A stretch of 43,933 nt of DNA. Origin: Candidatus Gastranaerophilales bacterium. Its GTDB lineage: Bacteria; Cyanobacteriota; Vampirovibrionia; Gastranaerophilales; Gastranaerophilaceae. A program made the translations under genes and the position numbers. Each line of letters starts with the position of its first letter. Positions within the stretch are counted from its first letter, which is position 1. The DNA is taken from assembly GCA_944322935.1 (NCBI GenBank), contig CALUQO010000001.1, positions 1 through 43,933 on the forward strand, read 5' to 3'. Shown here one piece after another: positions 27,005-35,989 of this stretch. Under the pieces are notes generated by a model. It searched no databases, had not been told where the DNA came from, and was given only the letters and a program-made list of their open reading frames with translations.

Positions 27005-28368
27005 AACAATCATTGATAAATATTGAAGAAAAAGTACTTTCTAACGAAAAGCAGCTTACGGAAATGTTTTTTTCGGGCTGTAAAACTCCTGAAATAATGG
27101 CTCAAAAGCGGGTAGGCGTTGAGTTTGAAAAATTGCCTGTTTGCAAAAAAGATTTAAAAGCTGCAACATATCCTAAGGTTGCAAGGTTTTTAAATTCTTT
27201 AAAAAATAATCAACCGCAATGGACTGACGGGGTTTATGAGAGCAATGCGCTGCTCGGGCTGAAGTCTGACAACGGTGTTATTACCCTTGAGCCCGGGTCG
27301 CAAACGGAATTGAGCCTGCGTCCCGCCGGCAGCATAGATAGTGTTTATAAAATTCTTAAAAATTATAATAAAATAACGGCGCAAATTGCTGAGGAACAGG
27401 GCTTTTTGTGGCTTGGCTGCGGTATACAGCCTGTTTCTACCTATAGAAATATCAATATTATTCCTAAAAAACGCTATGAGTATATGACAAAATATCTGCC
27501 AACAGTTGCAAAAAGGCCGCTTGTTATGATGAGAGAAACCGCAGGCATACAGGCAAGCTTTGATTATGCAAACGAAGAAGACGCAATGAAAAAGTTTTCA
27601 TTTGCGCTAAAATTGTCGCCCTTTATCAGTGCGGCTTTTGCAAACTCGCCAATTCGAAACGGCAGACTTACAAAATTTAAATCTAATCGTGCCGCAAGCT
27701 GGCTGGAAACGGATAACGACCGCTGCGGGCTTGTCAGCTCCAAGGTTTTTAGCGGTGATTTTTCGTTTGGGCAGTATGCTCAAATTTTGCTTGACGTTCC
27801 GATGATTTTCATTGAACGAGTTATAAACGGGGTTAAAACAGCGATAAAAATCGAAAATATGACGTTCCGGCAGTTTATGAAGCAGGGATATGAAGGCTTT
27901 GACGCTCAAAAAAATGATTGGGAAACGCACCTGAGTTTGTATTTCCCTGATGTTAGATTTAAGTCTTATATAGAGATAAGAAACCACGACAACCAGCGTG
28001 AGGATTTGATATGTGCAGTACCTGCCTTGTGGAAGGGGCTTTTGTATAATGACAATGCAATGTCCGCTATTTTGGATATATTAAAAGGTTTTACGTATTT
28101 TGATTTTGAATATGTCAGACGCAAAACTCCCCGCTGCGGTTTGGATATGAAAATAAAGGGAATAGCTATTGCAGATATCGTCAGGGAAATTGTTGAGATT
28201 TCTTATCAAAGTCTTAAAGAGTATACACATGGTGAAGAAAAGTATCTTGAACCGTTGAAATTGTATACAGATAAAGGTGTAACCCCTGCAGATGTTGTGA
28301 TTGAAAAATATTATAAAGAGTGGAATGCTGATTTGTCTAAATTCGTTGAATATTGCATTTTAAAATAG
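26998..28368 (+). CDS. gshA: glutamate-cysteine ligase, plant/cyanobacterial type
   Basis: The enzyme forms gamma-glutamylcysteine, the first and limiting step of glutathione synthesis. The 456-residue protein follows the GCS2/plant-type pattern: VGVEFEKLPV (about 38), ITLEPGSQTELSLRP (about 98), GCGIQPVSTYRNINIIPKKRYEYMTKYLP, MMRETAGIQASFDYANEEDAMKKF (about 178) and FANSPIRNGRLTKFKSNRAASWLETDNDRCGL (about 218-250). The E. coli GshA type looks quite different. The start overlaps the stop of gshB by 7 nt. The gene order gshB-gshA is the reverse of the pathway. EgtA (ergothioneine pathway) is a related alternative, made less likely by the adjacent gshB and gloA. Confidence 0.93.
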   Translation: MLKQSLINIEEKVLSNEKQLTEMFFSGCKTPEIMAQKRVGVEFEKLPVCKKDLKAATYPKVARFLNSLKNNQPQWTDGVYESNALLGLKSDNGVITLEPGSQTELSLRPAGSIDSVYKILKNYNKITAQIAEEQGFLWLGCGIQPVSTYRNINIIPKKRYEYMTKYLPTVAKRPLVMMRETAGIQASFDYANEEDAMKKFSFALKLSPFISAAFANSPIRNGRLTKFKSNRAASWLETDNDRCGLVSSKVFSGDFSFGQYAQILLDVPMIFIERVINGVKTAIKIENMTFRQFMKQGYEGFDAQKNDWETHLSLYFPDVRFKSYIEIRNHDNQREDLICAVPALWKGLLYNDNAMSAILDILKGFTYFDFEYVRRKTPRCGLDMKIKGIAIADIVREIVEISYQSLKEYTHGEEKYLEPLKLYTDKGVTPADVVIEKYYKEWNADLSKFVEYCILK

Positions 28369-28639
28369 ATGTTAAGTAGTTAGTGTATATAATAAGCGGT
28401 AAAATTTACGGTGTTTCCGTTCGTATGCGTGTACTCGGATTGATAAACTCATTTCAAATGTAAAAATATGCAGACTAAAGTTTATACTGTGGTTTGAGGT
28501 TTTGATGTATAAGCTTTGGGGCTTTTACTATGATTGTTAAACAGTTTATGCAAACAAAATGTAAACAAATATTACAGGATTTTGAAAAAGTTTTTTTTAT
28601 TTAGGCAATTTCCGTAAACAAAAATACTTTATATAAGAG
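28369..28639. other. gene-free spacer before candidate small RNA 2
   Basis: AT-rich sequence with no open frame or clear terminator for gshA. A weak AAGC...GCTT hairpin lies near 28518-28532. The shared promoter core ATACTTTATATA is at 28624-28635. Confidence 0.4.
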
Positions 28640-28818
28640 TAAGGGATATCAAAAATTTAAAGGAAGATTTAAAAACAAAAATAAGACTTTAAAGTTTGTT
28701 GATAATAACTTAACAAATTGAAGCGAACGACAATAAAAGGTTTTATCCATATACTCTCTCTCTCTTAATATCCTCGTGTTTATTTAATGTTTGCAACAAC
28801 TTTGCAAACATTTTTTTT
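28640..28818 (+). ncRNA. candidate small RNA 2
   Basis: A predicted transcript of about 180 nt without an open frame begins just after the ATACTTTATATA block (28624-28635). It contains AAAGGAAG near the 5' end with no start codon after it, a CT-repeat (ACTCTCTCTCTCTT, about 28753-28766) and TATCCTCGTGT (28769-28779). It ends in an 11-bp perfect terminator stem AATGTTTGCAA / TTGCAAACATT (28786-28796, 28802-28812) with eight T. Evidence is architectural; transcription has not been shown. Confidence 0.45.
28786..28818 (+). terminator. terminator of candidate small RNA 2
   Basis: 11-bp perfect stem with a 5-nt loop (CAACT) and a run of T. Confidence 0.85.
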
Positions 28819-28948
28819 ATTGATAACTTTCGGACAAAATGTGCAAAATAAATGAGGACTTTGCAATTTATAACAATTAATCAATTTTATATAGTGTTTA
28901 CGTGTTAGCGGAGCATTAAATTTATTGTTGTGTTAAAAAAACTTGATT

Positions 28949-30703
28949 TTAGTAATCCATAAAAAAGTCGTCTTCTTTAACCTCGTTATGGAGGAATGTT
29001 TCTTTGGGCACAAATTGTGCAAAAAGCTCACGCAGCCCCGGGGCATTGGTGTCACTGCCCATAAAAGGAAAAACAACAGCAGTTGTGGCTAATATGTGAT
29101 TGTCCCTTCTCATAAGTTTTAGCAAATCCGTTATATATTTTGATTTAATATTATCGCACCAGTAAATATCTTTTTTATCTACGCTTATGATGTCATCATG
29201 TTTTTCTCTGTTGGCATACCTGATATTGTTTTTTATTCGATTTTCTGCAATATTCGTACTTAAAACAGAGGCAAAAAGAATATTTGTACCATCCCTTTGT
29301 ACATTCAGGTTATTTGCCTCGAGCTGGTAATTAAATATTTCATACATTATTGTATTTCCGGAGATAAAACAGTCGTCGAGTATAACAATAGTTGATTTTT
29401 CAGGCAGATGTAAATCCGTTTCCGGTGTAAAAGAATATCCTCGCCAGTAAATCATTTTGTCATCAGGAATATTATTTACATTTTGAAACTGGTAAGAAAT
29501 AATGCCAAAACTCTTATCGGGATTCAGTACCGTATAGTATATGTTTTCTTCGGGATACCCTTTTGCTTTCACTGATTCCACAATCTTTTTGTGTAAGGTT
29601 TTTAGCTTTTTGCTTAACAATACGGGTGAATATACGGCAAGGTTGATATCTAAATATTGAAGCAGCAGGTCTTCTAAAATATTTGCGGGAACATCAGGTG
29701 ACTGTCGGCAAATATTTTTTATTATGTTTCTAAAATTTTCTTTTGACGGCATTACGGGTGCAAGATTCCGCGCAATAGTTTGTGCATTGATTTCTCTGTT
29801 TTTATCGGGATTTATCCTGATAGGGCTAAAGCCGAGAGCTTTTATTGATTTTAAATTTTTTGCATTAAATAAAATATCGATTATTCTTTCTGTACAAAAA
29901 TCGGGATGTTCGTGTTTAAGCTTTTGATATTTTTTTGCAAAATGCACAACAGCTTTTTCGAACGTTTGACCCTGATTCAAAAAATTATAAGAGTTGTCAA
30001 AGTTATCTATGTAAACCGGAATGAAAATATCGTTGTTTAAAATTTCGTTGTTAAAAAATTCTTTATCGGATTTTTTCAAGTTTTGGAATAATTTTATAGC
30101 ATTTTTATCCAGTATAAGGGCCGGTTTTTTAGTGTTATAATTCAACGGATATTTTAAAAATGTTAAATAATCCAAAATACATCCAAGCGCAACTCCGCAA
30201 TTTTTGGGGATATTTGTGACAATTCTGCTTGTATAATCTGCTGGAATTTTTAGACCGGAGTTGTGTATAATAAAGGGATTTTCGTTTTTTTCTTTAATAA
30301 GTTTGTCCCTGTACATGTATAAAGCAGCGAAATCAAAAATCTCCGAAATGTTTTTTGCGTACAATTCTTCTGTAATATCCTTTATTGAATTGTAGCTGCC
30401 GTATTGAGACAGGGCATTCATTATGCTAAAAATTTCTTCTTTGCTTAAATTGCCGAACTCTAATTGTATTTTTTCAGTGATATTTTCTATGTCTTTTGCA
30501 GTTATTACGCAAAGTGAATTTTTTATATTTTCATACGTTTTGTCAATGTGTATATCTGCAGAATTTGTGGAAATACAAATTTTGTCATTTGGAGGTGATG
30601 CATAACATAATGTGTGTCCGCTAAGATTAAATGTTTGAAATGGTTGTGCTTTGTGTTTGTATTTGCTTATGCTGACATTATTATTTATAACGGGTAAAAT
30701 CAT
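28949..30703 (-). CDS. large protein with a C-terminal phosphoribosyltransferase-like motif
   Basis: The protein has 584 residues and no signal peptide. The N-terminus carries the leader pattern FNLSGHTLCYASPPNDKICIST (first 20 residues shared in spirit with the 1019-2374 gene product). Residues 60-430 are helix-rich and unrecognised. At about 438-456 it reads STIVILDDCFISGNTIMYE, which matches the PRPP loop of type I phosphoribosyltransferases: a hydrophobic strand, D-D, then x-S/T-G-x-T. A following strand (NILFASVLST, about 475) fits the same fold. Usual PRTases are about 200 residues, so this would be a fusion with an unknown 430-residue module. Reaction and substrate unknown. The ribosome-binding site is weak (AGGAT is 17 nt upstream). 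Confidence 0.6.
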   Translation of the reverse strand: MILPVINNNVSISKYKHKAQPFQTFNLSGHTLCYASPPNDKICISTNSADIHIDKTYENIKNSLCVITAKDIENITEKIQLEFGNLSKEEIFSIMNALSQYGSYNSIKDITEELYAKNISEIFDFAALYMYRDKLIKEKNENPFIIHNSGLKIPADYTSRIVTNIPKNCGVALGCILDYLTFLKYPLNYNTKKPALILDKNAIKLFQNLKKSDKEFFNNEILNNDIFIPVYIDNFDNSYNFLNQGQTFEKAVVHFAKKYQKLKHEHPDFCTERIIDILFNAKNLKSIKALGFSPIRINPDKNREINAQTIARNLAPVMPSKENFRNIIKNICRQSPDVPANILEDLLLQYLDINLAVYSPVLLSKKLKTLHKKIVESVKAKGYPEENIYYTVLNPDKSFGIISYQFQNVNNIPDDKMIYWRGYSFTPETDLHLPEKSTIVILDDCFISGNTIMYEIFNYQLEANNLNVQRDGTNILFASVLSTNIAENRIKNNIRYANREKHDDIISVDKKDIYWCDNIKSKYITDLLKLMRRDNHILATTAVVFPFMGSDTNAPGLRELFAQFVPKETFLHNEVKEDDFFMDY

Positions 30704-30773
30704 TGTTTCGGCGTTTTATATCCTCATGCTGACTTTTATATAAAAAGCAGGCATAAAATTTTTTGCCGTTAAA

Positions 30774-31346
30774 TTACTTTTCTGTAACAAAAATATTTAC
30801 AATTGCAATAAACATATTACTGATTAAATCCGCACCGTGCCATACCAGTGCCACAATAAAAAACATAGGCTGCATAAAAAATCTTATCCCTGAAGGGAAA
30901 TACATTGCATCGGAATTTATAAGATACAATTTGTCCGCAAATGAGCCGCTGCAAACAGTTTTTTTCCCTTCTTCAATGTTCTTTTCAAAATCCCTGTAAT
31001 ATTTGTTAGCGTCTTTATATTTGTTTTCATATTTTTTATGGACGCGTTCTCGTACTTCTTCCGATACGGGTTTGTAAGAAGAAGTGTATGTATAGTAATC
31101 AGGCGTGTTATTTTTTCCCTTAACAGCCCCGAACATTACTTTGTTGTATTCGTTTCTCAGTCTGAAATCGGAAAGTACCTCGTAAGCCTCATTAAGGTCT
31201 TTCATCATCTGTCGGCTTTCGGGTGAGTTGTTGTTTAAGTCCGGATGCCAGCGTTTTACAAGCGCTTTATATGCCTGTTTAATTTTATTTTCGTCGTCAG
31301 TAGGCTCTATGCCTAGTATTTTATAATAATTCCGGTTAAAATTCAT
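30774..31346 (-). CDS. J-domain protein with C-terminal membrane segment
   Basis: The protein has 190 residues. The N-terminal 65 residues form a J domain: YYKILGIEPTDDENKIKQAYK, the HPD tripeptide in KRWHPDLN (about 35), and LNEAYEVLSDFRLRNEYN. The G/F and zinc-finger regions of DnaJ are absent, so it is a type III (class C) J protein that would stimulate an Hsp70 at a particular place. A charged linker leads to a C-terminal hydrophobic segment (about 155-185, FFMQPMFFIVALVWHGADLI and following), suggesting membrane attachment. It lies just upstream of the 30703 gene on the same strand and may be co-transcribed with it (70-bp gap). Confidence 0.88.
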   Translation of the reverse strand: MNFNRNYYKILGIEPTDDENKIKQAYKALVKRWHPDLNNNSPESRQMMKDLNEAYEVLSDFRLRNEYNKVMFGAVKGKNNTPDYYTYTSSYKPVSEEVRERVHKKYENKYKDANKYYRDFEKNIEEGKKTVCSGSFADKLYLINSDAMYFPSGIRFFMQPMFFIVALVWHGADLISNMFIAIVNIFVTEK

Positions 31347-31457
31347 TTATATAAAGCCTGGTATTTGTCTGAGTAAACCAACATTAATAATTTTATCATA
31401 TTATAGCAATTATTTTTATTTCTGTGTTTTGTAGAGTTGAAATTTGGATGTATATAA

Positions 31458-32348
31458 ATGAATATAAATGATTTTAACAGTTTAATACAACAGGACTCTT
31501 ATGTAAGAAAACAAAGACCCAAACAAAATTTTGATATACCGTCAATCAAACCGGTAAAACTGCCCTCGCTTAATGAAGATGTCTTTGAAAAAACGGCGCA
31601 GCCGGGAAAAAAGGAAGAAATAGAATTCTGTCATTTTTGTGCAAAAACCAAGACACCACAAAAAATTAAAGCAATGCACAACAATCTGAATAAAGGTGTA
31701 GTTTACAAAAAAATTGTGAATCAAACTACCGGAAAACCTGAGAAAGTTCCTCTTGTTGTTGATATTGCGGAATCGCATGACGGCATTAGTACAAGCTATT
31801 ATTTTTTAGAGCCCGATACAAAAGAAGAAATAGGTTTTGTCGTTATTGATGATTGGCGTAAAAAGTTCTTTGATATAACAAATTCCTACGAACTTGAGAA
31901 CACAAGATTGTTAGACGATTTTCCCAAGCAGCACATAGAAGGAGACAGAATCTCTATCGATTATTTGCAAAACAATGATGAAAGCAAATATTGCGGCATA
32001 GGAAAACTTGCGGATCAAATAGCGGTAGAATACTGTCTGCAAGAAGGTATTGAGCCAAATATTTTATCAATTGCGGAAACAAATTCCCATGCCGCACATT
32101 ACAAAAGGGGAAGGAAATTTCTGCCTGTCGACAAATTCGACAAAGACATCGATTACTATGAATTTGTAAAAACTTACGGAACTAATGACCCGAATAAAAT
32201 TATAGAAAAAAGAATAGCCTGCACTCCAAAAGGACAAAAAGTTGATACTTCGGACTTGTACGGGTTATATATGTATATGCCTCAAGATATTGTACAAAAG
32301 TATCTGGAACAAATAAAAACAAAACCCGTGTTGCATAAAAATGTCTGA
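31458..32348 (+). CDS. GNAT-like acetyltransferase-fold protein, first of two related
   Basis: The protein has 296 residues and no signal peptide; it starts MNINDFNSL. Residues 40-100 contain FCHFCAK and basic stretches. The part from about 130 (KEEIGFVVIDDW, then ISIDYLQ, YCGIGKLADQIAVEYCLQEG at about 176-195, and FLPV) looks like a GNAT fold, with CGIGKLA in the place of the acetyl-CoA-binding R/Q-x-x-G-x-G/A loop. The end reads LYGLYMYMPQDIVQKYL, closely echoed by the end of the 36923-37582 product. The acetyl-acceptor is unknown. Divergent from the J-domain gene. Confidence 0.55.
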   Translation: MNINDFNSLIQQDSYVRKQRPKQNFDIPSIKPVKLPSLNEDVFEKTAQPGKKEEIEFCHFCAKTKTPQKIKAMHNNLNKGVVYKKIVNQTTGKPEKVPLVVDIAESHDGISTSYYFLEPDTKEEIGFVVIDDWRKKFFDITNSYELENTRLLDDFPKQHIEGDRISIDYLQNNDESKYCGIGKLADQIAVEYCLQEGIEPNILSIAETNSHAAHYKRGRKFLPVDKFDKDIDYYEFVKTYGTNDPNKIIEKRIACTPKGQKVDTSDLYGLYMYMPQDIVQKYLEQIKTKPVLHKNV

Positions 32349-32430
32349 GCAATTGTGCATTACACATAACGCATTATGCATATGCACGGTTCTGCAGAGG
32401 TGTGTGTCACAATGAAACTATATGAATAAA

Positions 32431-33225
32431 TTACACCTGTTTACGTTTTTTATAAACAAAAAACAGTCCCGTTATTCCTGCTAAAATAAGTACAGCCGAG
32501 GCTATGTGGGCGATTTCTATTCCTGCGATATTGCGTACACTGTCTAAGCGGCAGGCTTCTATTGCTATTCTTCCGATTGAGTATAAAATCAAATACGAAA
32601 AGAAAATCACGCCGTCTTTTATTCCCGTGATTTTTCTTATAACGAAAAATAATATCAAAAACACCGCTATATCCCACAAAGATTCGTATAAAAATGCAGG
32701 ATGAAAATACTCATAGCTTTCGTACCCGTACGGCCTGTAAGGCAGGGGGATAAACAGTTTTATAAACGGAATTGAGCAGGGCTTTCCAAACGCCTCACAG
32801 TTAAAATAGTTGCCGAATCGTCCTATTGCCTGACCGATGGTTAGCCCGTAAGCAAAAACGTCGGCATATTTTAGAAAGTTTATCTTTTTTATTTTAGTGT
32901 AAACAAAACCGCTCAATATTCCGCCTAATATTGCGCCGTGTATTGAGATTCCGCCATGCCAGAGTGCAAAAATTTCGCCGATGTGTCTGCTGAAATATTG
33001 CCAGTCCATCGCTACATAATAAAGCCGTGCACCGAGGATTGCGCATAGAATGACTGCAGGCAGCATATCCAGCAGGATTTCTGTGCTAATGTCTTTGTAA
33101 TATTTTTTTGCAACAAAGCGCATAACCAGTATACCGGCTGCAATTGCACAGAACATTATCAATCCGTAATAATGAATGCTAAAACCGTTAATGCTTACCA
33201 GAACAGACGACGGCGGGGATTGCAT
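32431..33225 (-). CDS. lgt: prolipoprotein diacylglyceryl transferase
   Basis: This membrane enzyme transfers a diacylglyceryl group from phosphatidylglycerol to the lipobox cysteine of prolipoproteins. The 264-residue protein has seven hydrophobic segments and the Lgt signature GRFGNYFNCEAFG (about 139-151). It also has WHGGISIHGAILGG (about 88-101) and HPAFLYESLWD. The essential His and Tyr residues of these blocks are present. Its ATG overlaps the TAA of the upstream lipoprotein gene (TAATG), so translation is coupled. The window encodes several substrates (lipoproteins at 10039, 11831, 16902 and 33225). Confidence 0.96.
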   Translation of the reverse strand: MQSPPSSVLVSINGFSIHYYGLIMFCAIAAGILVMRFVAKKYYKDISTEILLDMLPAVILCAILGARLYYVAMDWQYFSRHIGEIFALWHGGISIHGAILGGILSGFVYTKIKKINFLKYADVFAYGLTIGQAIGRFGNYFNCEAFGKPCSIPFIKLFIPLPYRPYGYESYEYFHPAFLYESLWDIAVFLILFFVIRKITGIKDGVIFFSYLILYSIGRIAIEACRLDSVRNIAGIEIAHIASAVLILAGITGLFFVYKKRKQV

Positions 33226-33872
33226 TACTCTTCATCACCCAGTTCTGATTCGAAAGATTCCTGACTTTGATTTTTCATCTGTCTTAAATCTTCTATTTCA
33301 TTGGATTTTAAACCGTTGTACTCCTGTATCTGGTGATTGAGATATGTAACCTGAGATTCAATCTTTTCTTTGTCAGGGTCATCGGGCTTTTTAGTAAGAT
33401 ATGTATTGTAATTATCTATTGCGGAATTAAAAAGTCCTATAATCTCTTCTTTCTGGCTCTGGGTTAACTCTCTTTTCTTTGCCGGATCAACGTTTTCAGA
33501 ATCAGGTGTGTCTTTTAATTCTTCATTTCCTGCGTTGATTATGGCAAAGCCCTCTTCTTCATAAGCCATAGCTAAAGAATAGTAGGCGTCAGCGTAATCT
33601 GGTTTTAACTTCAGCGCATTTTTTAGTGCTTCCTGAGCTTCTTTGTACTCGTGAGCGGAAATCAGTGCAACGCCAAGATTGTAATGCGTTTCGAATATAC
33701 TGGAATCAAGGTCAATGCTGGAGCGCAGACGGCTGATAGCTTTGTCAGTTTCTCCCGCAGCCATGTATTCCTGAGCTTTGTTGTTCAACTCCTGTACGGC
33801 AAGATTGTTTATGCAGGCCGTGGATATTACAGAAACAAATAATATAGTAATTAATAGTATAACTTTCTTCAT
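33225..33872 (-). CDS. TPR lipoprotein, coupled to lgt
   Basis: The protein has 215 residues. The start at 33872 (MKKVILLITILFVSVISTAC) gives a clean lipoprotein signal with lipobox S-T-A-C (Cys 20); the longer frame would put a 50-residue unstructured stretch before it. Residues 25-115 form TPRs (AQEYMAAGETDKAISRLRSSIDLD, YKEAQEALKNALKLKPDYADAYYSLAMAYEE). The C-terminal half is acidic and coiled-coil-like (EIEDLRQMKNQSQESFESELGDEE). There is no Shine-Dalgarno; a TTGATT-17-TATAGA promoter would start transcription about 5 nt before the ATG. Its own lipobox should be processed by the Lgt encoded next. Role unknown, probably an envelope scaffold. Confidence 0.82.
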   Translation of the reverse strand: MKKVILLITILFVSVISTACINNLAVQELNNKAQEYMAAGETDKAISRLRSSIDLDSSIFETHYNLGVALISAHEYKEAQEALKNALKLKPDYADAYYSLAMAYEEEGFAIINAGNEELKDTPDSENVDPAKKRELTQSQKEEIIGLFNSAIDNYNTYLTKKPDDPDKEKIESQVTYLNHQIQEYNGLKSNEIEDLRQMKNQSQESFESELGDEE

Positions 33873-33884
33873 AAAAATATTAAC

Positions 33885-33913
33885 TCTATAATACTTTTCA
33901 ACATAATAATCAA
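33885..33913 (-). promoter_or_regulatory. promoter of the TPR lipoprotein-lgt operon
   Basis: Minus strand: TTGATT (33913-33908), a 17-nt spacer and TATAGA (33890-33885), 12 nt before the ATG, implying a leader of about 5 nt. Confidence 0.5.
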
Positions 33914-33924
33914 AATAAAAATAT

Positions 33925-33953
33925 TTGGCAACCGTGACAAAATAAGATACAAT
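33925..33953 (+). promoter_or_regulatory. promoter of the zinc-finger/helical-repeat/ruvX operon
   Basis: Plus strand: TTGGCA (33925-33930), 17-nt spacer, TACAAT (33948-33953), each five of six to consensus. The predicted leader is about 110 nt and includes a CCGC-TTT-GCGG mini-hairpin (about 34033-34043). Divergent from the lipoprotein promoter, 12 bp apart. Confidence 0.5.
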
Positions 33954-34069
33954 AAACAGTGTACATCCGTATAATTTTTGTTTAACTCTGTTTTTCATAA
34001 AAATTGTCGGACTCCTCAACACAAAATATTTTCCGCTTTGCGGATGCGTTATATAAGGATTTTAATAAT

Positions 34070-34342
34070 ATGTCAAATGATGAAAAAGTTGTATCCCTCA
34101 GCAAGGCTAAGCACGATAGCAAACCTAAAAAAGAGGAAAATAATAATCAGGGCTTTGAACCGGTATACTGCAGTTTTTGCGGAAGACCTAACACACAGGT
34201 GGTAAAAATGGTAAAAGGCCCCGGCGTTAATATCTGTTCTGAATGTACAATGATTGCCGTTCAGTACCTGATTTTGGAAGATAAAATGCCTTCGGGTGAG
34301 GCGCAAAAGATTCTTGACGCCTTCTGGACAAGACTGGAGTAA
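34070..34342 (+). CDS. standalone ClpX-type zinc-finger protein
   Basis: The protein has only 90 residues. Residues 32-60 form the C4 zinc-binding domain seen at the N-terminus of ClpX: Y-C-S-F-C-G-R-P (Cys 34, 37) and I-C-S-E-C (Cys 56, 59), with the typical V-K-G-P-G-V-N between. No AAA+ domain follows, so it is not a ClpX but a lone zinc-binding domain, which in ClpX mediates dimerisation and binding of adaptors and substrates. ATG 34070 with AAGGAT upstream is preferred over TTG 34004. First gene of an operon (9-nt gap to the next). A role as an adaptor is an inference. Confidence 0.8.
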   Translation: MSNDEKVVSLSKAKHDSKPKKEENNNQGFEPVYCSFCGRPNTQVVKMVKGPGVNICSECTMIAVQYLILEDKMPSGEAQKILDAFWTRLE

Positions 34343-34351
34343 AACAGCAAA

Positions 34352-35986
34352 ATGCCTGAAAATAAATTACCCGAAAATAAATTGCAAATCAGGGCAAAGC
34401 TCCTTTCCGCAATAATAAACCTGCAGAACAATACCTCCGACCTCTCCTTTGTCGGCAACACTCTTGACGACCTCAACACCATACAGGACAAAGACACCGT
34501 GCTTGAGATTTTGCACAAGGAGCTGCTTAAAGAGAACTCTGAAATGCGCGACTACACTATTTCTTTTCTTTTAAACGAGCTGGTTGAAAAGGAAAAAATC
34601 GAAAAACTGTTTTTCGAAACCCTTGCAAACCCGAAGATAAAAGATTCTATAAAGGCAAAGATAGTTACTTTTTTGCGTGAAATCGGAAAACACGTAAACT
34701 ACGAACAGTATCTTACCTATTTTGAAAATCCTGATGACATAATAGACTTAGATACTGTTAAGCTCCTTGAAAATGCAAGAATAAATCCCGAAGCTCAGAT
34801 TGATTTTCTTGATTTTATAAACGCTCTTGCCGACCCCGAAAAAGAAATGCTTGTGGAATCCCTTGCAAACGACTATGACGGAGATAATCTGGCGAATATA
34901 CTTATTCCGCTTGTGTTAACCAACCCATACAGCAAGATTGCGCAGCTTGCAATAAAATCACTGGGCGAAAGCAAATCCAACCTGGCTTATCCCGTGCTGG
35001 CGTCGCTATTGGAAAACATTGACGACCTCGGAGTTAAAGCAAATGCACAAAAAAGCATGAGCCTTTTAAAACTTTCCGGAGTAAAAGAGGATGTTACAGG
35101 AGAATATTACAAAAAGCTTCTTGCGGACACCCCTGTTTATAAGTGTTTTGTTAACTTTCCCGACGGACACGGCAACATTGGTTTAATTTTTTCAAGAAAA
35201 AATCAAAGTGCTTTTATACAAATGTTTGCACTTGTTGCTAATGATATTGACGGGATTGTTGACTGCTTCGGCTTTAACGAAATTACCGAGGAAGAATTTG
35301 ACCGTATTGTGAACAAATTCTACCAAAACGACAGGGTCGTTGAGGTTGACGAAACGTTTTGCAAATATCTTTTGCACAATGCGGAAAAAATTTCACGCCT
35401 TAAATATGAAGAAATCCCATACGAATACGCGGCCTGGTCAATGATTACAAAAGATATCGATTATCAGGAGCTTAACCTTAAAGACGGGCTTGTTGCTGTC
35501 GGGCTTAACGGAGAACTCTTAAAACAGCTGTATGACAGGGAATATTTTAGTAAATGGTTCTTTGACACGGCACACAACGAGAATTTTGCCAAAGTAATCG
35601 ATAAAATAGCCGATAACAAAATTTGCGATATATCGGAAATTGAACAAATCATAGCGGACGGCAAGGCGTGTATCTTCAGCAATAACTTCATGAAAATTTT
35701 TGACCACAGGCTGCTATTAAGTGCTTATCTTTCCAAAATGTCTGAGGAACAAACCTTTGCGGATTTGATATATTCCCTGATTCCATACTCGGAGGTCAAA
35801 GATAAATTTATATGCGACATACTTAAAAGAAGCGTGTATGAATATTTCCTCACCCAGAAAGAACGCTACGAAAACCTTAAAAACGCGACTTCTATTTTTA
35901 CAAGACGCGCCAACAAGGATTTACAAAATATTGATATAAAATACATACAAAACTGTATCAAAGCAATAGAAGAAAACTGGATGTAA
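34352..35986 (+). CDS. HEAT-like helical-repeat protein, unknown function
   Basis: The protein has 544 residues and is soluble. The first 270 residues look like HEAT/ARM-type paired helices (IRAKLLSAIINLQNNTSDLS, DYTISFLLNELVEKE, AQLAIKSLGESKSNLAYPVLASLLENI). Residues 275-380 may be a separate domain (VNFPDGHGNIGLIFSRKNQSAFIQMF, FGFNEITEEEFDRIV), resembling a small alpha/beta unit. The C-terminal 150 residues are helical again. No catalytic motif. It lies 9 nt after the zinc-finger gene and 3 nt before ruvX, so the three are surely one transcript. Similar proteins next to ruvX may be conserved, but I cannot check this. Function unknown. Confidence 0.75.
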   Translation: MPENKLPENKLQIRAKLLSAIINLQNNTSDLSFVGNTLDDLNTIQDKDTVLEILHKELLKENSEMRDYTISFLLNELVEKEKIEKLFFETLANPKIKDSIKAKIVTFLREIGKHVNYEQYLTYFENPDDIIDLDTVKLLENARINPEAQIDFLDFINALADPEKEMLVESLANDYDGDNLANILIPLVLTNPYSKIAQLAIKSLGESKSNLAYPVLASLLENIDDLGVKANAQKSMSLLKLSGVKEDVTGEYYKKLLADTPVYKCFVNFPDGHGNIGLIFSRKNQSAFIQMFALVANDIDGIVDCFGFNEITEEEFDRIVNKFYQNDRVVEVDETFCKYLLHNAEKISRLKYEEIPYEYAAWSMITKDIDYQELNLKDGLVAVGLNGELLKQLYDREYFSKWFFDTAHNENFAKVIDKIADNKICDISEIEQIIADGKACIFSNNFMKIFDHRLLLSAYLSKMSEEQTFADLIYSLIPYSEVKDKFICDILKRSVYEYFLTQKERYENLKNATSIFTRRANKDLQNIDIKYIQNCIKAIEENWM

Positions 35987-35989
35987 CTT

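Noticed and set aside
34004-34069. Longer start (TTG 34004) for the zinc-finger protein
   Set aside because: No ribosome-binding site; ATG 34070 has AAGGAT upstream and gives a compact domain.
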